A model generated the notes under the pieces. It was given only the letters and a program-made list of their open reading frames with translations. It was not told the DNA's origin and searched no databases. The position numbers and the translations under genes are program-made. From Rhizobium mongolense USDA 1844 (GTDB lineage Bacteria > Pseudomonadota > Alphaproteobacteria > Rhizobiales > Rhizobiaceae), in assembly GCF_000419765.1 (NCBI RefSeq), contig NZ_ATTQ01000004.1, positions 186,001 through 250,000 of the forward strand: 64,000 nt of DNA, read 5' to 3'. Shown here piece after piece: positions 18,389 to 29,033 of the stretch. Each line of letters starts with the position of its first letter. Positions within the stretch are counted from its first letter, which is position 1.

Positions 18389-20368
18389 ATGCGCTTTTCC
18401 AATTCCTTTCTCGATGAGATACGCGACCGCGTCCAGATTTCGGATGTGATCGGCCGTCGCGTGAGCTGGGACAAGCGCAAGACCAATGTTTCGCGCGGCG
18501 ATTACTGGGCCTGCTGCCCATTCCACGGCGAGAAGTCGCCGAGCTTTCACTGCGAGGACCGCAAGGGCCGCTATCACTGCTTCGGCTGCGGCGTCACTGG
18601 CGACCATTTCCGCTTCCTGACCGAGCTTGAGGGCATGAGCTTCCCCGAAGCCGTTCAGCAGATCGCCGATATGGCGGGTGTCGCCATGCCGATCGCCGAT
18701 CCCGTCATGGAAAAGCGCGAGAAGGAGCGCGGCTCGCTTCAGGACGTCATGGAACTGGCGACGCAGTTCTTCCAGGACCAACTGCAGACGGCGAACGGCG
18801 CGCGGGGCCGGGCATACCTGCGCGACCGAGGGCTGACGGGCCGGACAATCGACACCTTCCGCCTCGGCTTTGCGCCGGACAGCCGCAATTCGCTCAAGGA
18901 ATTTCTGGCGGGTAAGGGCGTGGCCAAGGAGCAGATCGAAGCCTGCGGTCTTGTGGTCCATGGTCCCGACGTGCCGGTCAGCTACGATCGCTTCCGCGAC
19001 CGCATCATGTTTCCCATCCTCTCGTCGCGGGAGAAGGTGATCGCCTTCGGTGGCCGCGCCATGTCGCCGGATGCGCCAGCGAAATATCTCAATTCCAACG
19101 AGACCGAGCTCTTCCACAAAGGCAATGTGCTCTACAATTTCGCGCGCGCCCGGCGAGCGATCCAAGGTGCAGACGGCGCCGGCACCGTCATCGCCGTCGA
19201 AGGTTATATGGACGTCATCGCGTTGCATCAGGCCGGCGTCGAGAATGCCGTTGCGCCGCTCGGTACGGCGCTTACCGAGAACCAGCTCGAACTGCTTTGG
19301 AAAATGACGCCGCAGCCGGTGCTCTGCTTTGATGGCGACGGCGCCGGCATCCGCGCCGCAAACCGTGCGGCAGATTTGGCGCTGCCGCATCTGAAGCCCG
19401 GCCGAACCGTGCGTTTTGCGCTGCTGCCAGATGGCAAGGACCCGGATGACCTCGTGCGCCATGATGGCCGTGCGCCTTTCGACAAGGTGATGAGCCAGGC
19501 AAAACCGCTCGCCGAGATGCTCTGGAGCCGCGAGATCAACGCGGGCAATTTCGATACGCCGGAGGCGCGCGCCGAACTCGAAGCCCGGCTGAAGCAGATG
19601 GTCGCCGTCATCGTCGACGAAAATGTCCGCCGCCACTATCAGCAGGACATCCGCGACCGCCTCAACGCATTCTTTCAGCCGCAATTCCAAAACCGTGGCG
19701 AGCGCCGAAGCTTCGATCGCGGCGGCCGGCCCGGCGGACGCGGCGGGCAGGAGGCGCGCGGCGCGCGCATCTCCGGCGGCGGCGTTTCCGAGCGCCTTGC
19801 GCGTTCGGGTCTCGTGCGCGGGCATCAGGAAATTCCGGCGTTGCGCGAAAGCGTGCTGGCGCTCACCATCGTCAATCATCCCGCCCTGATGCAGGACGAG
19901 TATGACGAAATCGCCTCGATCGATTACGACAACCGCGAGCTTCAGCGACTATGGTCAGGTGTGCTCGGTGCTGCGGCGGCCGTCGCCGGGCCGCATCTGA
20001 CGCGCGAATACCTGATCGAGCGGCTGGAGGAGCAGGGTTTCGGCGCGCTCCTTAAGAGCCTGGAGCAGCAGATCCGCAACGCGCGCCTCTGGATCGCGAC
20101 GGAGGAGGCGGCCATGGAGGATGCCCGCGAGGGCTACCGCCAGGCGCTTGCCTTCCACAAGCGCGCCAAGGCACTGCGCTGGCAGAAAATCGAACTCGAA
20201 CGCGAGATCGCCGAGGCAACGGAGGCCGGAGACGGCGATGTCATCGACCAGTTGATGCGCGCCCTGCAGGAAGTCCATTTCGAGGGCCTCCGGCTGGAGA
20301 ACCAGGAAGCCATCATCGATGGCTTCGGCGTGCTTTCCGGCCGTGTGAAGGGCGCGGCAAGCCATTGA
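18389..20368 (+). CDS. dnaG: DNA primase
   Basis: A 659-residue primase. The N-terminal CHC2 zinc ribbon (ligands C43, H46, C64, C67) is in [14 protein letters not shown] and [14 protein letters not shown]. The RNA-polymerase core includes the TOPRIM elements [11 protein letters not shown] and [13 protein letters not shown] Gly/Arg-rich linker (about 440-470, [17 protein letters not shown]) leads to the C-terminal helicase-binding domain. It makes RNA primers for replication. ATG 18389 gives the family start [20 protein letters not shown]; the frame is open 17 codons further upstream. The stop overlaps the recQ start, so the two are translationally coupled. Confidence 0.97.
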   Translation: MRFSNSFLDEIRDRVQISDVIGRRVSWDKRKTNVSRGDYWACCPFHGEKSPSFHCEDRKGRYHCFGCGVTGDHFRFLTELEGMSFPEAVQQIADMAGVAMPIADPVMEKREKERGSLQDVMELATQFFQDQLQTANGARGRAYLRDRGLTGRTIDTFRLGFAPDSRNSLKEFLAGKGVAKEQIEACGLVVHGPDVPVSYDRFRDRIMFPILSSREKVIAFGGRAMSPDAPAKYLNSNETELFHKGNVLYNFARARRAIQGADGAGTVIAVEGYMDVIALHQAGVENAVAPLGTALTENQLELLWKMTPQPVLCFDGDGAGIRAANRAADLALPHLKPGRTVRFALLPDGKDPDDLVRHDGRAPFDKVMSQAKPLAEMLWSREINAGNFDTPEARAELEARLKQMVAVIVDENVRRHYQQDIRDRLNAFFQPQFQNRGERRSFDRGGRPGGRGGQEARGARISGGGVSERLARSGLVRGHQEIPALRESVLALTIVNHPALMQDEYDEIASIDYDNRELQRLWSGVLGAAAAVAGPHLTREYLIERLEEQGFGALLKSLEQQIRNARLWIATEEAAMEDAREGYRQALAFHKRAKALRWQKIELEREIAEATEAGDGDVIDQLMRALQEVHFEGLRLENQEAIIDGFGVLSGRVKGAASH

Positions 20369-22224
20369 TGGACGGCGGCGACATGGCATTTTCGGCCGCA
20401 GGCGCGCTCTTCGGCAACGGCCGGGACCCGCTCGTTATCCTGAAGCGCGTCTACGGCTATCCCGGGTTTCGCGGCAAGCAACAGCAAGTGATCGATCAGC
20501 TCGTGGCAGGCGGCGATGCCGTGGTGCTCTTTCCGACGGGCGCCGGCAAATCGCTCTGCTTCCAGATCCCGGCGCTCTGCCGTGACGGCGTCGGCATCGT
20601 CGTTTCGCCGCTGATTGCCCTGATGCGCGATCAGGTGGAGGCGATGAGGCAGCTCGGCATCCGCGCTGCAGCGATCAACTCGTCGCTCACCCGCGAGGAA
20701 TTCGTCGATGTCCGCCGCGCACTGTCGGCGGGTCAGCTGGATCTACTTTACGTCACGCCGGAGCGGATCCTCATGGACGGCTTCAGAGAGACGATCGGCA
20801 GTGCGAAGATCGCACTGTTTGCGATCGACGAAGCGCACTGCGTCTCGCAATGGGGGCATGACTTCCGCCCGGAATATCGCGAACTCGGCAGGCTTGCGGA
20901 TCACTATCCGGGCGTGCCGCGCATTGCATTGACCGCGACTGCCGATCCGCACACCCGCGACGACATCATCGAACGGCTGGCGCTGAACAACGCCAAGGTT
21001 TTCACCACCAGCTTCGACCGGCCGAACATCTCCTACGAAATCGTCGAGCGCGATCAGCCGCGCCAGCAGCTCCTGCGGTTCCTCTCGAGGCACAAGGGCA
21101 ATAGCGGCATCATCTACTGCCTGTCGCGCGCCAAGGTCGAAGACACGGCAGATTGGCTGAACGCGCAGGGCATCCGCGCGCTTCCCTATCATGCCGGCAT
21201 GGACCGGTCGCTGCGCGATGCCAATCAGGATGCGTTCCTGAAAGAGGAAGAGCTTTGCCTCGTCGCCACAGTCGCCTTCGGCATGGGCATCGACAAGCCG
21301 AATGTGCGTTATGTCGCCCATCTTGACCTGCCGGGCTCCATCGAGGCCTATTACCAGGAAACCGGCCGTGCTGGGCGCGACGGCCTGCCGTCGGAGGTCT
21401 GGATGGCCTATGGCATGTCCGACGCCATCCAGCGCCGCCGCATGATCGACGAGGGCAATGCGGCCGATGAGATCAAACGCATCGAACGCGGCAAGCTCAA
21501 CGCGCTGCTCGCCATCTGCGAAACGGCTTCCTGCCGCCGCCAGGCGATCCTTGGGCATTTCGGCGAGGCGCATGCCGGCAAGTGCGGCAATTGCGATACC
21601 TGCCTGAAGCCAGTCGAAACCTGGGATGGGACGGAAGCGGCGATCAAGGCGCTTGCCGCCGTCTATCGCACCGGCGAGCGTTTTGGCACCGGCCATGTGA
21701 TCGATGTGCTTCTCGGCAATGCCAATGAAAAGACCGAGCGTTTCGGCCATGTCGACATGCCGGTCTTCGGCGCCGGCAAGGATATCCCGGCCCGCATCTG
21801 GCAATCCGTCTTCCGCCAGCTTCTTGCCATGGGTCTGATCCGCATCGATCATGAAGCCTATGGCGCGATGAAGCTGGAGCCGGATGCCCGTGCCGTCTTC
21901 AAGCATGAACGCCAGGTCTTCTTCCGCAAGGATCGCCCGGCCTCGGAACGCCGCACCAAGAAAGCCGAACGTAGCGAGCGCCGCTCCGGCCTTTCCGGCG
22001 CCGACGGCATTCTCTTCGAAGCGCTTCGGGCCGAACGCACGTCGATCGCCAAATCCCTCGGCGTTCCGCCCTATGTCGTCTTCCCCGACACGACGCTGAT
22101 TGCCTTCGCCACCGAGCGGCCAAGGAGCCGGAAGGAGCTCTTGAACATCTCGGGCGTCGGGCAATCGAAGCTTGAGCGCTTTGGCGATGCGTTTCTGGAC
22201 GTCATTCTGGCAAACGGCAACTAG
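20368..22224 (+). CDS. recQ: ATP-dependent DNA helicase RecQ
   Basis: A 618-residue 3'-5' helicase. Walker A is [17 protein letters not shown] and the DExH box is [20 protein letters not shown]. Motif VI is [15 protein letters not shown]. The RecQ-Ct zinc site has cysteines in ETASCRRQ and GKCGNCDTC, and the HRDC domain is near the end ([20 protein letters not shown]). It resolves recombination and stalled-fork structures. The ATG overlaps the dnaG stop codon (TGATG), suggesting one mRNA. A second ATG at 20383 is a possible alternative. Confidence 0.97.
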   Translation: MDGGDMAFSAAGALFGNGRDPLVILKRVYGYPGFRGKQQQVIDQLVAGGDAVVLFPTGAGKSLCFQIPALCRDGVGIVVSPLIALMRDQVEAMRQLGIRAAAINSSLTREEFVDVRRALSAGQLDLLYVTPERILMDGFRETIGSAKIALFAIDEAHCVSQWGHDFRPEYRELGRLADHYPGVPRIALTATADPHTRDDIIERLALNNAKVFTTSFDRPNISYEIVERDQPRQQLLRFLSRHKGNSGIIYCLSRAKVEDTADWLNAQGIRALPYHAGMDRSLRDANQDAFLKEEELCLVATVAFGMGIDKPNVRYVAHLDLPGSIEAYYQETGRAGRDGLPSEVWMAYGMSDAIQRRRMIDEGNAADEIKRIERGKLNALLAICETASCRRQAILGHFGEAHAGKCGNCDTCLKPVETWDGTEAAIKALAAVYRTGERFGTGHVIDVLLGNANEKTERFGHVDMPVFGAGKDIPARIWQSVFRQLLAMGLIRIDHEAYGAMKLEPDARAVFKHERQVFFRKDRPASERRTKKAERSERRSGLSGADGILFEALRAERTSIAKSLGVPPYVVFPDTTLIAFATERPRSRKELLNISGVGQSKLERFGDAFLDVILANGN

Positions 22225-22323
22225 ACCGGAATGGGGCGGTTGCAGAGGTCTGCCTAATGCAATCGGGTGGTGTTCTGCGCGCCGGACCTCTGATAGGTTT
22301 CCCCTAAAGTCGGGGGAGCTTCG

Positions 22324-22830
22324 ATGGCAATTTTCAACAGAGCGGTGGTTTCGTTGCCCGGGCGTGAGCGGATTGCTAGACATCTGCATGACGGGCAGGT
22401 CTTTATTCATGCGACGGCAGAAGAAACCGGTGGCGTGCTTGGCATGTGGGAGACATTTTCGGCGCCCGGAACAGGACCGGCGCCGCACATGCATACGCGG
22501 GAGACCGAGGTTTTCCGCGTGATTGCCGGAGCCTATCGTTTCTGGTGCGGCAACGAGGTGATCGATGCCCCTTTGGGCACCACAGTCGTTCTGCCGCCGA
22601 ACGTGCCGCATGCGTGGAAAAACATCAGCGATGCGACAGGGCGCATGATGGCCGTCGTAACGCCCGGTGGTTTCGAACATTTCTTCATGGAACTCGAACG
22701 CACCGGCGCCAACACGCCGGCAGCCATCCGTTCCGTTCAGGAGCGTTTCGGTCTTGTTGACGTCGAAATGGAAGTCGAGCTCTACGATCAAGATCGGCAT
22801 CTTGCAGTCTATCGGTCGGGTGAAGGCTAG
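22324..22830 (+). CDS. Cupin-domain protein
   Basis: A 168-residue single cupin. Cupin motif 1 is PAPHMHTRETEVFRVIAG (H, H, E metal ligands) and motif 2 is PPNVPHAWKNIS (H). It resembles small cupins of the quercetinase/XRE-tail type with one metal site. ATG 22324 follows GGGGGAGCTTCG. Function and substrate cannot be inferred. It stands between recQ and the threonine-degradation genes without overlap. Confidence 0.85.
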   Translation: MAIFNRAVVSLPGRERIARHLHDGQVFIHATAEETGGVLGMWETFSAPGTGPAPHMHTRETEVFRVIAGAYRFWCGNEVIDAPLGTTVVLPPNVPHAWKNISDATGRMMAVVTPGGFEHFFMELERTGANTPAAIRSVQERFGLVDVEMEVELYDQDRHLAVYRSGEG

Positions 22831-22845
22831 CTGCAAGGGCAGTTT

Positions 22846-22925
22846 TCACATCCTGACGGTCATGCCGCCATCGACGTCAGGACATGGCCGTTGACGAAGG
22901 AGGCAATTCCGAGCGAGGTCAATCG
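22846..22925 (-). pseudogene. 3' remnant of a short-chain dehydrogenase
   Basis: Minus-strand reading gives LTSLGIASFVNGHVLT and, after a frameshift, DGGMTVRM followed by TGA (22846-22848). SDR enzymes end in ASFVNGHVLxVDGGMTVRM, so this is the last 26 or so codons with a small deletion at the TV of LTVDGG. No upstream part of the gene remains between the cupin and kbl genes. The rest of the spacer up to 23074 shows nothing. Confidence 0.6.
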
Positions 22926-23074
22926 GCGAAATCAAGGGGCGGTGTTGTGCGTGCCGGCTCCATCCTGCTGCAGAAGGCTGCTTCCTGCTGGTATCGGTTC
23001 GGCGCTGAACAAGACAAGCCGACGGCAATATGCTAACTCGGCGACAGTCGGAAGCATCGGAAGAAAGACCGTCA

Positions 23075-24262
23075 ATGACCTCGCAATTCATCTCCCATCT
23101 GCGCGGCGAACTCTCCGCGCTCAAGGATGCCGGCCTTTACAAGTCCGAGCGCGTCATTACCTCGAAGCAAGCCGGCGAAATCGCCATAGCCTCCGGCGAG
23201 CGCGTGCTGAACTTCTGCGCCAACAACTATCTCGGCCTTGCGGATAACGACGAGCTGGCCGAGGCGGGCAAAAAGGCACTCGACCGTTATGGATACGGCA
23301 TGGCCTCCGTCCGCTTCATCTGCGGCACGCAGGAGGAGCACAAGCAACTCGAATCCCGCATTTCGTCGTTCCTCGGCATGGAGGACACGCTCCTTTATTC
23401 CTCCTGCTTCGACGCCAATGGCGGTTTGTTCGAGACGCTGCTGGGCGAGGAGGATGCGATCATCTCCGATGCGCTTAACCATGCCTCGATCATCGACGGC
23501 GTGCGGCTCTCCAAAGCCAAGCGTTTCCGCTATGCCAACAACGATATGAAGGCGCTGGAAGAAGAGTTGAAGAAGGCCGAAGACAGCCGCTTCAAGATGA
23601 TCGCGACCGACGGTGTGTTCTCGATGGACGGCATCATCGCCAACTTGCAAGGTGTCTGCGATCTCGCGGAGAAATACGGCGCCATGGTCATGGTGGACGA
23701 CAGCCATGCCGTCGGCTTCGTCGGCAAGCATGGCCGTGGTTCGCCGGAACATTGCGGCGTCGAAGGCCGTGTCGATATCATCACCGGCACGCTCGGAAAG
23801 GCACTCGGCGGTGCTTCGGGAGGTTATACTTCGGCGAAGGCCGAGATCGTCGACTGGCTGCGGCAGCGCTCGCGGCCCTATCTCTTTTCCAATACGCTTG
23901 CACCGGTCATTGCCGCCGCCTCGCTCAAGGTCTTTGACCTGATCGAGAACGGCAACGCATTGCGCGAAAAACTTTCAGCGAATGCTTCGCTCTTCCGCGC
24001 GGAGATGACCAAGCTCGGTTTCACGCTGGCGGGCGAGGGGCATCCGATCATTCCCGTGATGCTCGGCGATGCCAAGCTTGCACAGGACATGGCGGCGCTG
24101 ATGCTGAAGAAGGGTGTTTACGTGATCGGCTTTTCGTTCCCGGTCGTGCCCAAGGGCCAGGCGCGCATCCGCACGCAGATGTCGGCGGCGCATTCCAGGG
24201 CAGATGTCGAGCGCGTGGTTGCGGCTTTCGCGGAAGCGGGCAGGGAACTGGGCGTCATTTGA
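23075..24262 (+). CDS. kbl: Glycine C-acetyltransferase (2-amino-3-ketobutyrate CoA ligase)
   Basis: A 395-residue alpha-oxoamine synthase of normal length. It starts [20 protein letters not shown] and shows [34 protein letters not shown], the PLP pocket [20 protein letters not shown] and the Schiff-base lysine in [15 protein letters not shown]. It cleaves 2-amino-3-ketobutyrate with CoA to glycine and acetyl-CoA, the second step after Tdh. ATG 23075 gives the family length; the frame is open 15 codons upstream. It pairs functionally with tdh, 187 bp downstream across a repeat element. Confidence 0.96.
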   Translation: MTSQFISHLRGELSALKDAGLYKSERVITSKQAGEIAIASGERVLNFCANNYLGLADNDELAEAGKKALDRYGYGMASVRFICGTQEEHKQLESRISSFLGMEDTLLYSSCFDANGGLFETLLGEEDAIISDALNHASIIDGVRLSKAKRFRYANNDMKALEEELKKAEDSRFKMIATDGVFSMDGIIANLQGVCDLAEKYGAMVMVDDSHAVGFVGKHGRGSPEHCGVEGRVDIITGTLGKALGGASGGYTSAKAEIVDWLRQRSRPYLFSNTLAPVIAAASLKVFDLIENGNALREKLSANASLFRAEMTKLGFTLAGEGHPIIPVMLGDAKLAQDMAALMLKKGVYVIGFSFPVVPKGQARIRTQMSAAHSRADVERVVAAFAEAGRELGVI

Positions 24263-24274
24263 CGCCGCTTGCTC

Positions 24275-24410
24275 CATCTTCTCCCCGGGGGGCGAAGATG
24301 TCAAAACGGATGAGGGGCCGAAGCGTCAGCGACGCTCTGAATGGAATGACGCTCTGAATGGACTAACGAGTAAATAACGGTGTGCCGTGCTCCCCGAGGG
24401 GAGAAGGGAA
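24275..24410. repeat. RIME-like intergenic mosaic element with an internal direct repeat
   Basis: Between kbl and tdh, the minus strand reads like a Rhizobium-specific intergenic mosaic element (CCCCTCATCCGTTTTGACAT, then CTTC-CCCCGGGGAG-AAG type palindrome). The first palindrome is CATCTTC / GAAGATG (about 24273-24299) and a second, CTCCCCGAGGGGAG, is near 24390-24403. Between them GACGCTCTGAATGGA is repeated in tandem (24331-24345 and 24348-24362, 17-bp period). The right end places a strong GGGGAGAAGGG Shine-Dalgarno-like run just before an ATG at 24411, in frame with tdh. Confidence 0.55.
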
Positions 24411-24449
24411 ATGGCAAAGCTGGGCACTATACAAGACGGGAATCCTCGA

Positions 24450-25487
24450 ATGTCGAATATGATGAAGGCGCTGGTCAAGGCGAAACCGGAAGTCGGGCTC
24501 TGGATGGAAAACATGCCGGTTCCTGAGGTCGGGCCGAACGACGTTCTGATCCGCGTCAAGAAGTCGGCGATATGCGGTACGGATGTCCATATCTGGAACT
24601 GGGACCAGTGGGCGCAGAAGACCATTCCGGTACCGATGGTCGTCGGCCATGAGTTCTGCGGCGAGATCGCCGAGATCGGTTCCGCCGTCACCAGATACCA
24701 TGTCGGCGAGCGGGTCTCCGGCGAGGGCCATATCGTCTGCGGCAAGTGCCGCAACTGCCGCGCCGGCAGGGGGCATCTCTGCCGCAACACGCTTGGCGTC
24801 GGCGTCAACCGTCCCGGCTCCTTCGGCGAGTTCGTCTGCATTCCGGAAGCCAATGTCGTGCCGATCCCGGACGACATCCCGGACGAGATCGCCGCGATTT
24901 TCGATCCCTTCGGCAATGCGGTTCATACAGCACTTTCTTTCGATCTCGTCGGCGAGGACGTGCTCGTCACCGGTGCAGGCCCAATCGGCATCATGGGCGC
25001 GCTCGTCGCCAAACGTTCCGGCGCCCGCAAAGTCGTCATTACCGACATCAACCCGCACCGGCTGGATTTGGCGCGCAGACTCGGCATCGACTACGTCGTC
25101 GATGCGTCGAAGGAGAATCTTGCCGATGTCATGAAGGCGATCGGCATGACGGAGGGCTTTGACGTCGGCCTTGAAATGTCGGGTGCAGCACCCGCCTTCC
25201 GCGACATGATCGACAAGATGAACAACGGTGGCAAGATCGCAATCCTCGGCATCGCGCCGGCTGGTTTCGAGATCGACTGGAACAAGGTCATCTTCAAGAT
25301 GCTGAACCTCAAGGGCATCTACGGTCGCGAGATGTTCGAGACCTGGTACAAGATGATCGCCTTCGTCCAAGGCGGGCTCGATCTGTCGCCTGTGATCACG
25401 CACCGCATCAAGATCGACGAATTCCGGGACGGCTTCGAGGCGATGCGCTCAGGCAATTCCGGCAAGGTCGTGATGGATTGGAACTAA
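24450..25487 (+). CDS. tdh: L-threonine 3-dehydrogenase
   Basis: A 345-residue zinc MDR enzyme, the normal Tdh length. It starts [20 protein letters not shown]. Catalytic zinc is at [12 protein letters not shown] and [12 protein letters not shown], the structural zinc loop is [15 protein letters not shown], and the NAD site is [17 protein letters not shown]. It oxidises threonine to 2-amino-3-ketobutyrate, which Kbl splits to glycine and acetyl-CoA. The annotated ATG has only a weak ribosome-binding site. An in-frame ATG at 24411, inside the repeat border, has a much better one and would add 13 residues. Confidence 0.96.
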   Translation: MSNMMKALVKAKPEVGLWMENMPVPEVGPNDVLIRVKKSAICGTDVHIWNWDQWAQKTIPVPMVVGHEFCGEIAEIGSAVTRYHVGERVSGEGHIVCGKCRNCRAGRGHLCRNTLGVGVNRPGSFGEFVCIPEANVVPIPDDIPDEIAAIFDPFGNAVHTALSFDLVGEDVLVTGAGPIGIMGALVAKRSGARKVVITDINPHRLDLARRLGIDYVVDASKENLADVMKAIGMTEGFDVGLEMSGAAPAFRDMIDKMNNGGKIAILGIAPAGFEIDWNKVIFKMLNLKGIYGREMFETWYKMIAFVQGGLDLSPVITHRIKIDEFRDGFEAMRSGNSGKVVMDWN

Positions 25488-25497
25488 GGGAAAAACG

Positions 25498-25845
25498 ATG
25501 ATCTACCAAGGAGGCTGCCACTGCGGCAAAATCGCATTCGAGGTGGACGGAGACTTCAAGACGGCGATCGATTGCAATTGCTCGCTCTGCCGCCGGCGGG
25601 GCGGCCTGCTTGCTTTCGTACCGCGCGACAAGCTAAAGCTGCAGACGCCGGAAGAAAACAAGTCGACCTATACTTTCAACAACCATGTCATCAAACATCA
25701 CTTCTGCAGCAACTGCGGTATTGCACCCTACGGCGAAGGCGTTCTTCCGAACGGAGATCCCATGGCATCGATCAACCTGTGCTGTATTCCCGCGATCGAT
25801 CTCGGTTGTCTGGAAATCATGTCTTACGATGGTGCGTCCCGATAG
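25498..25845 (+). CDS. GFA (glutathione-dependent formaldehyde-activating)-type zinc protein
   Basis: A 115-residue protein of the GFA/CENP-V fold. Zinc ligand cysteines are in GGCHCGKIAFEV, DCNCSLCRRRGG and HHFCSNCGIAPYGEG. It starts 10 bp after tdh with a usable AAGGGAAAAACG site, so it may be expressed with kbl/tdh. Most short GFA proteins have no proven enzyme activity, and true S-(hydroxymethyl)glutathione synthases are longer, so a function is not assigned. Confidence 0.85.
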   Translation: MIYQGGCHCGKIAFEVDGDFKTAIDCNCSLCRRRGGLLAFVPRDKLKLQTPEENKSTYTFNNHVIKHHFCSNCGIAPYGEGVLPNGDPMASINLCCIPAIDLGCLEIMSYDGASR

Positions 25846-26295
25846 CGATAGGCGGCGGATGTCCTGCAACGGCAGCTAAAAACCAGGAAGATCTCTCGTT
25901 GCCGTGGCAAGAATTCTTGCTCCCCTTGTCTTCTTGCGGTGACATCCTATCTAAGCGAAGCAATCGCTTGAGCGGTTCCCAGCCTGTGGATAAGGCTTTT
26001 TGCGTGTTTTCGACGGCTTTTTTAGTGGAAAAGCTTGACGCGAACAAAAATTGTGGGAATCACCGTTCGACTTGAAAAGCGGTGAACTGGGTCGAGGCGG
26101 ATCGCACATAACCATGGCCGGAAATTTCGAAGCACTAAAGCTCTGTCGTCCGGCATCAGCGATCGTGGTTAATTGGGCTTTAAAGGTCATCCCGTTAGGT
26201 GGGTAAGGTGATTCGAGGCTTGGGTTTGCGCACTCAGGCTTCGAGGGCCGTTCACCGCAGCGAGTTTGAATAGCGTCAGGAAGGCGACGATATAA
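25846..26295 (+). promoter_or_regulatory. rpoD upstream region
   Basis: This 450-bp gap holds no credible gene on either strand. It should contain the rpoD promoter(s). A TTGACG box near 26035 (within CTTGACGCGAACAAAAAT) and a CTTGAAAA sequence near 26072 are visible, but neither has a well-placed -10 box that I would commit to. RpoD translation starts at 26296 behind CAGGAAGGCGACG. Confidence 0.4.
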
Positions 26296-28350
26296 ATGGT
26301 AACCAAGGTCAAAGAGAACGAAGAAGCGGAAGTCGAACGCGACGGCGCATCCGACGGCCCTCTTCTCGATCTTTCCGATGACGCGGTCAAGAAAATGATC
26401 AAGGCCGCGAAGAAGCGCGGCTACGTGACGATGGACGAGCTGAATGCCGTTCTTCCGTCCGAGGAAGTGACGTCCGAGCAGATCGAAGACACGATGGCGA
26501 TGTTGTCCGATATGGGCATCAATGTCATCGAAGACGAAGAAGCCGAAGAGGCAGGCCAGAGCGGCGGTGACGACGACGATGCGGGCGGCGATGACGAGAG
26601 CGAAGGCGGCGAGCTCGCACCTTCCGGCGGCACCGCGCTTGCAACGGCAAAGAAGAAGGAGCCGACCGATCGTACCGACGATCCGGTGCGCATGTATCTG
26701 CGCGAGATGGGTTCCGTCGAGCTCTTGTCGCGCGAAGGTGAAATTGCCATCGCCAAGCGCATCGAGGCCGGCCGCGAAACCATGATCGCCGGGCTCTGTG
26801 AAAGCCCGCTTACCTTCCAGGCGCTCATCATCTGGCGCGACGAACTGAACGAGGGCACGACGCTGCTTCGCGAGATCATCGATCTCGAAACGACCTATTC
26901 CGGTCCGGAAGCCAAGGCCGCCCCGCAGTTCCAGAGCCCTGAAAAGATCGAGGCTGACCGCAAGGCCGCCGAAGAGAAGGAAAAGACCCGCCGCATGCGT
27001 TCCGGCGACGACGACATCACCGATGTCGGCGGCGAAGGCATGCCCGTGGAAGAAGAGGAAGAGGACGAAGACGAATCCAACCTCTCGCTCGCAGCCATGG
27101 AAGCAGAGCTGCGGCCGCAGGTCATGGAGACGCTCGACCTCATCGCCGAGACCTACAAGAAGCTGCGCAAGCTGCAGGACCAGCAGGTCGAGCAGCGCCT
27201 TGCCGCGACCGGCACGCTGTCTTCTGCCCAAGAGCGCCGCTACAAGGAACTCAAGGACGAGCTGATCAAGGCCGTCAAGTCGCTGTCGCTCAACCAGAAC
27301 CGCATCGAGGCTCTGGTCGAGCAGCTTTACGACATCAACAAGCGCCTCGTTCAGAACGAAGGCCGCCTGCTGCGTCTGGCTGAATCCTACGGCGTCAAGC
27401 GCGACTCGTTCCTGGAGCAATATCAGGGTGCCGAGCTCGATCCGAACTGGATGAAGTCGATCGGCAATCTGGCTGCTCGCGGCTGGAAGGAATTCGCCAA
27501 GGGCGAAAACACGACGATCCGTGACATCCGCCAGGAGATCCAGAACCTCGCCACGGAAACCGGCATCTCGATTTCGGAATTCCGCCGCATCGTGCACATG
27601 GTGCAGAAGGGCGAGCGCGAAGCGCGCATCGCCAAGAAGGAAATGGTCGAAGCGAATCTTCGCCTGGTCATCTCCATCGCCAAGAAGTACACCAACCGCG
27701 GCCTGCAGTTCCTCGACCTCATTCAGGAAGGCAATATCGGCCTGATGAAAGCGGTCGACAAGTTCGAATACCGCCGCGGCTATAAGTTCTCGACCTATGC
27801 GACATGGTGGATCCGCCAGGCGATCACCCGCTCGATCGCCGACCAGGCGCGCACGATCCGCATTCCGGTGCACATGATCGAGACGATCAACAAGATCGTC
27901 CGCACGTCCCGCCAGATGCTGCACGAAATCGGCCGCGAGCCGACGCCGGAGGAACTGGCCGAAAAGCTCGCCATGCCGCTCGAAAAGGTCCGCAAGGTCC
28001 TGAAGATCGCCAAGGAGCCGATCTCGCTCGAAACCCCCGTGGGCGACGAGGAAGATTCGCACCTCGGCGATTTCATCGAAGACAAGAACGCGCTGCTGCC
28101 GATCGACGCCGCCATCCAGGCGAACCTGCGCGAGACGACGACGCGTGTTCTCGCCTCGCTCACGCCGCGCGAGGAACGCGTGCTGCGCATGCGCTTCGGC
28201 ATTGGCATGAACACGGACCATACGCTCGAGGAAGTCGGCCAGCAGTTCTCGGTTACCCGCGAACGTATCCGTCAGATCGAGGCGAAGGCGCTGCGCAAGC
28301 TCAAGCATCCGAGCCGCTCCAGAAAGCTACGCAGCTTCCTGGACAGCTAA
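26296..28350 (+). CDS. rpoD: RNA polymerase primary sigma factor (sigma-70)
   Basis: A 684-residue primary sigma factor. Region 1.1 is N-terminal (ALPSEEV-type motif read as [20 protein letters not shown]), followed by an acidic non-conserved insert (about 80-260). Region 2 includes [20 protein letters not shown] and [20 protein letters not shown]. Region 3 shows [15 protein letters not shown]. Region 4.2 is [20 protein letters not shown], followed by [19 protein letters not shown]. It directs RNA polymerase to housekeeping promoters. In this window it is about 6 kb from dnaG, with recQ, cupin, kbl, tdh and gfa between. Confidence 0.98.
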   Translation: MVTKVKENEEAEVERDGASDGPLLDLSDDAVKKMIKAAKKRGYVTMDELNAVLPSEEVTSEQIEDTMAMLSDMGINVIEDEEAEEAGQSGGDDDDAGGDDESEGGELAPSGGTALATAKKKEPTDRTDDPVRMYLREMGSVELLSREGEIAIAKRIEAGRETMIAGLCESPLTFQALIIWRDELNEGTTLLREIIDLETTYSGPEAKAAPQFQSPEKIEADRKAAEEKEKTRRMRSGDDDITDVGGEGMPVEEEEEDEDESNLSLAAMEAELRPQVMETLDLIAETYKKLRKLQDQQVEQRLAATGTLSSAQERRYKELKDELIKAVKSLSLNQNRIEALVEQLYDINKRLVQNEGRLLRLAESYGVKRDSFLEQYQGAELDPNWMKSIGNLAARGWKEFAKGENTTIRDIRQEIQNLATETGISISEFRRIVHMVQKGEREARIAKKEMVEANLRLVISIAKKYTNRGLQFLDLIQEGNIGLMKAVDKFEYRRGYKFSTYATWWIRQAITRSIADQARTIRIPVHMIETINKIVRTSRQMLHEIGREPTPEELAEKLAMPLEKVRKVLKIAKEPISLETPVGDEEDSHLGDFIEDKNALLPIDAAIQANLRETTTRVLASLTPREERVLRMRFGIGMNTDHTLEEVGQQFSVTRERIRQIEAKALRKLKHPSRSRKLRSFLDS

Positions 28351-28400
28351 GAGCCGTACCGGCTGCGATGACAGCCTTGCGGTTGACTGATTGATGATCG

Positions 28401-28432
28401 AAGAGCCGGGTCCGTCCCGGCTCTTTCTTTTT
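28401..28432 (+). terminator. Intrinsic terminator of rpoD
   Basis: A perfect 10-bp stem AAGAGCCGGG (28401-28410) / CCCGGCTCTT (28416-28425) with a 5-nt loop is followed by TCTTTTTG. It lies 50 bp after the rpoD stop. Confidence 0.9.
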
Positions 28433-28572
28433 GCGTTACCAGACATTCCGTCGCTTTCCGCGCGCCTCGATGGTATAGTCCGGATGATACGGGGGACGGG
28501 ACCGGCCGCAGCGCGTGAGCGAAGGTCGCCACATACCTGCGTGGACCAAAACCCTCCGTAGGGAGGTGTGCA

Positions 28573-28866
28573 ATGACCACATACGTCATGCTTATCAACT
28601 GGACGGATCAAGGCGTTCGCAGTGCACGCGACTCGGCAAAAAGGCTGGACGCGGCAAAGAAGGCGCTCGGCGAGATGGGCGGCTCCTTCAAGGATTTCTT
28701 TCTGACGATGGGTGAATACGACATGGTCTCCATATGCGAGGCGCCGGACGACGCGGTGATGGCGCGGTTCACGCTGCAGCTTGCAACGGCCGGCAACGTT
28801 CGCACGAAAACGCTAAAGGCGTTTCCGGAGGCTGCCTATCGCGAAATCATAGGCTCGCTCGGCTAG
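28573..28866 (+). CDS. GYD domain protein
   Basis: A 97-residue protein starting MTTYVMLINWTDQGVRSARD and containing SFKDFFLTMGEYDMVSICEA, whose G-E-Y-D corresponds to the name-giving GYD motif. It ends in the EAAYREII helix seen across the family. It has a ferredoxin-like dimeric fold and an unknown role. A strong GGGAGGTGTGCA site precedes the ATG. It is monocistronic between the rpoD terminator and the DUF930 gene. Confidence 0.88.
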   Translation: MTTYVMLINWTDQGVRSARDSAKRLDAAKKALGEMGGSFKDFFLTMGEYDMVSICEAPDDAVMARFTLQLATAGNVRTKTLKAFPEAAYREIIGSLG

Positions 28867-29033
28867 CGGCGATCGGCCTGCGGATCGCAGCCTCGTGACG
28901 GTGAAAAGATGTGGACGATCGGCCGCGCGGCCTTCGCACGGCCGCGCGGCAAAGCACTTTTTTGTATTGCGGCTTGATGCTGCCTTCTTAAAAGGCCACA
29001 TCCGTACCTTGTCGGAGAGCATAGTTCGCGGGC

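Noticed and set aside
18242..19879. 545-codon minus-strand frame opposite dnaG
   Set aside because: Shadow of dnaG; no domain.
20743..22836. 697-codon minus-strand frame across recQ and the cupin gene
   Set aside because: Antisense shadow of two well-supported plus-strand genes; composition and residue order are not protein-like.
23030..23074. Upstream extension of Kbl
   Set aside because: The 395-residue form from 23075 matches the normal family length; the 15 extra codons add nothing recognisable.
25951..28308. 785-codon open frame on the minus strand opposite rpoD
   Set aside because: It mirrors the rpoD codons (third-position GC makes the antisense frame open), has no family resemblance and lies exactly under an essential gene.
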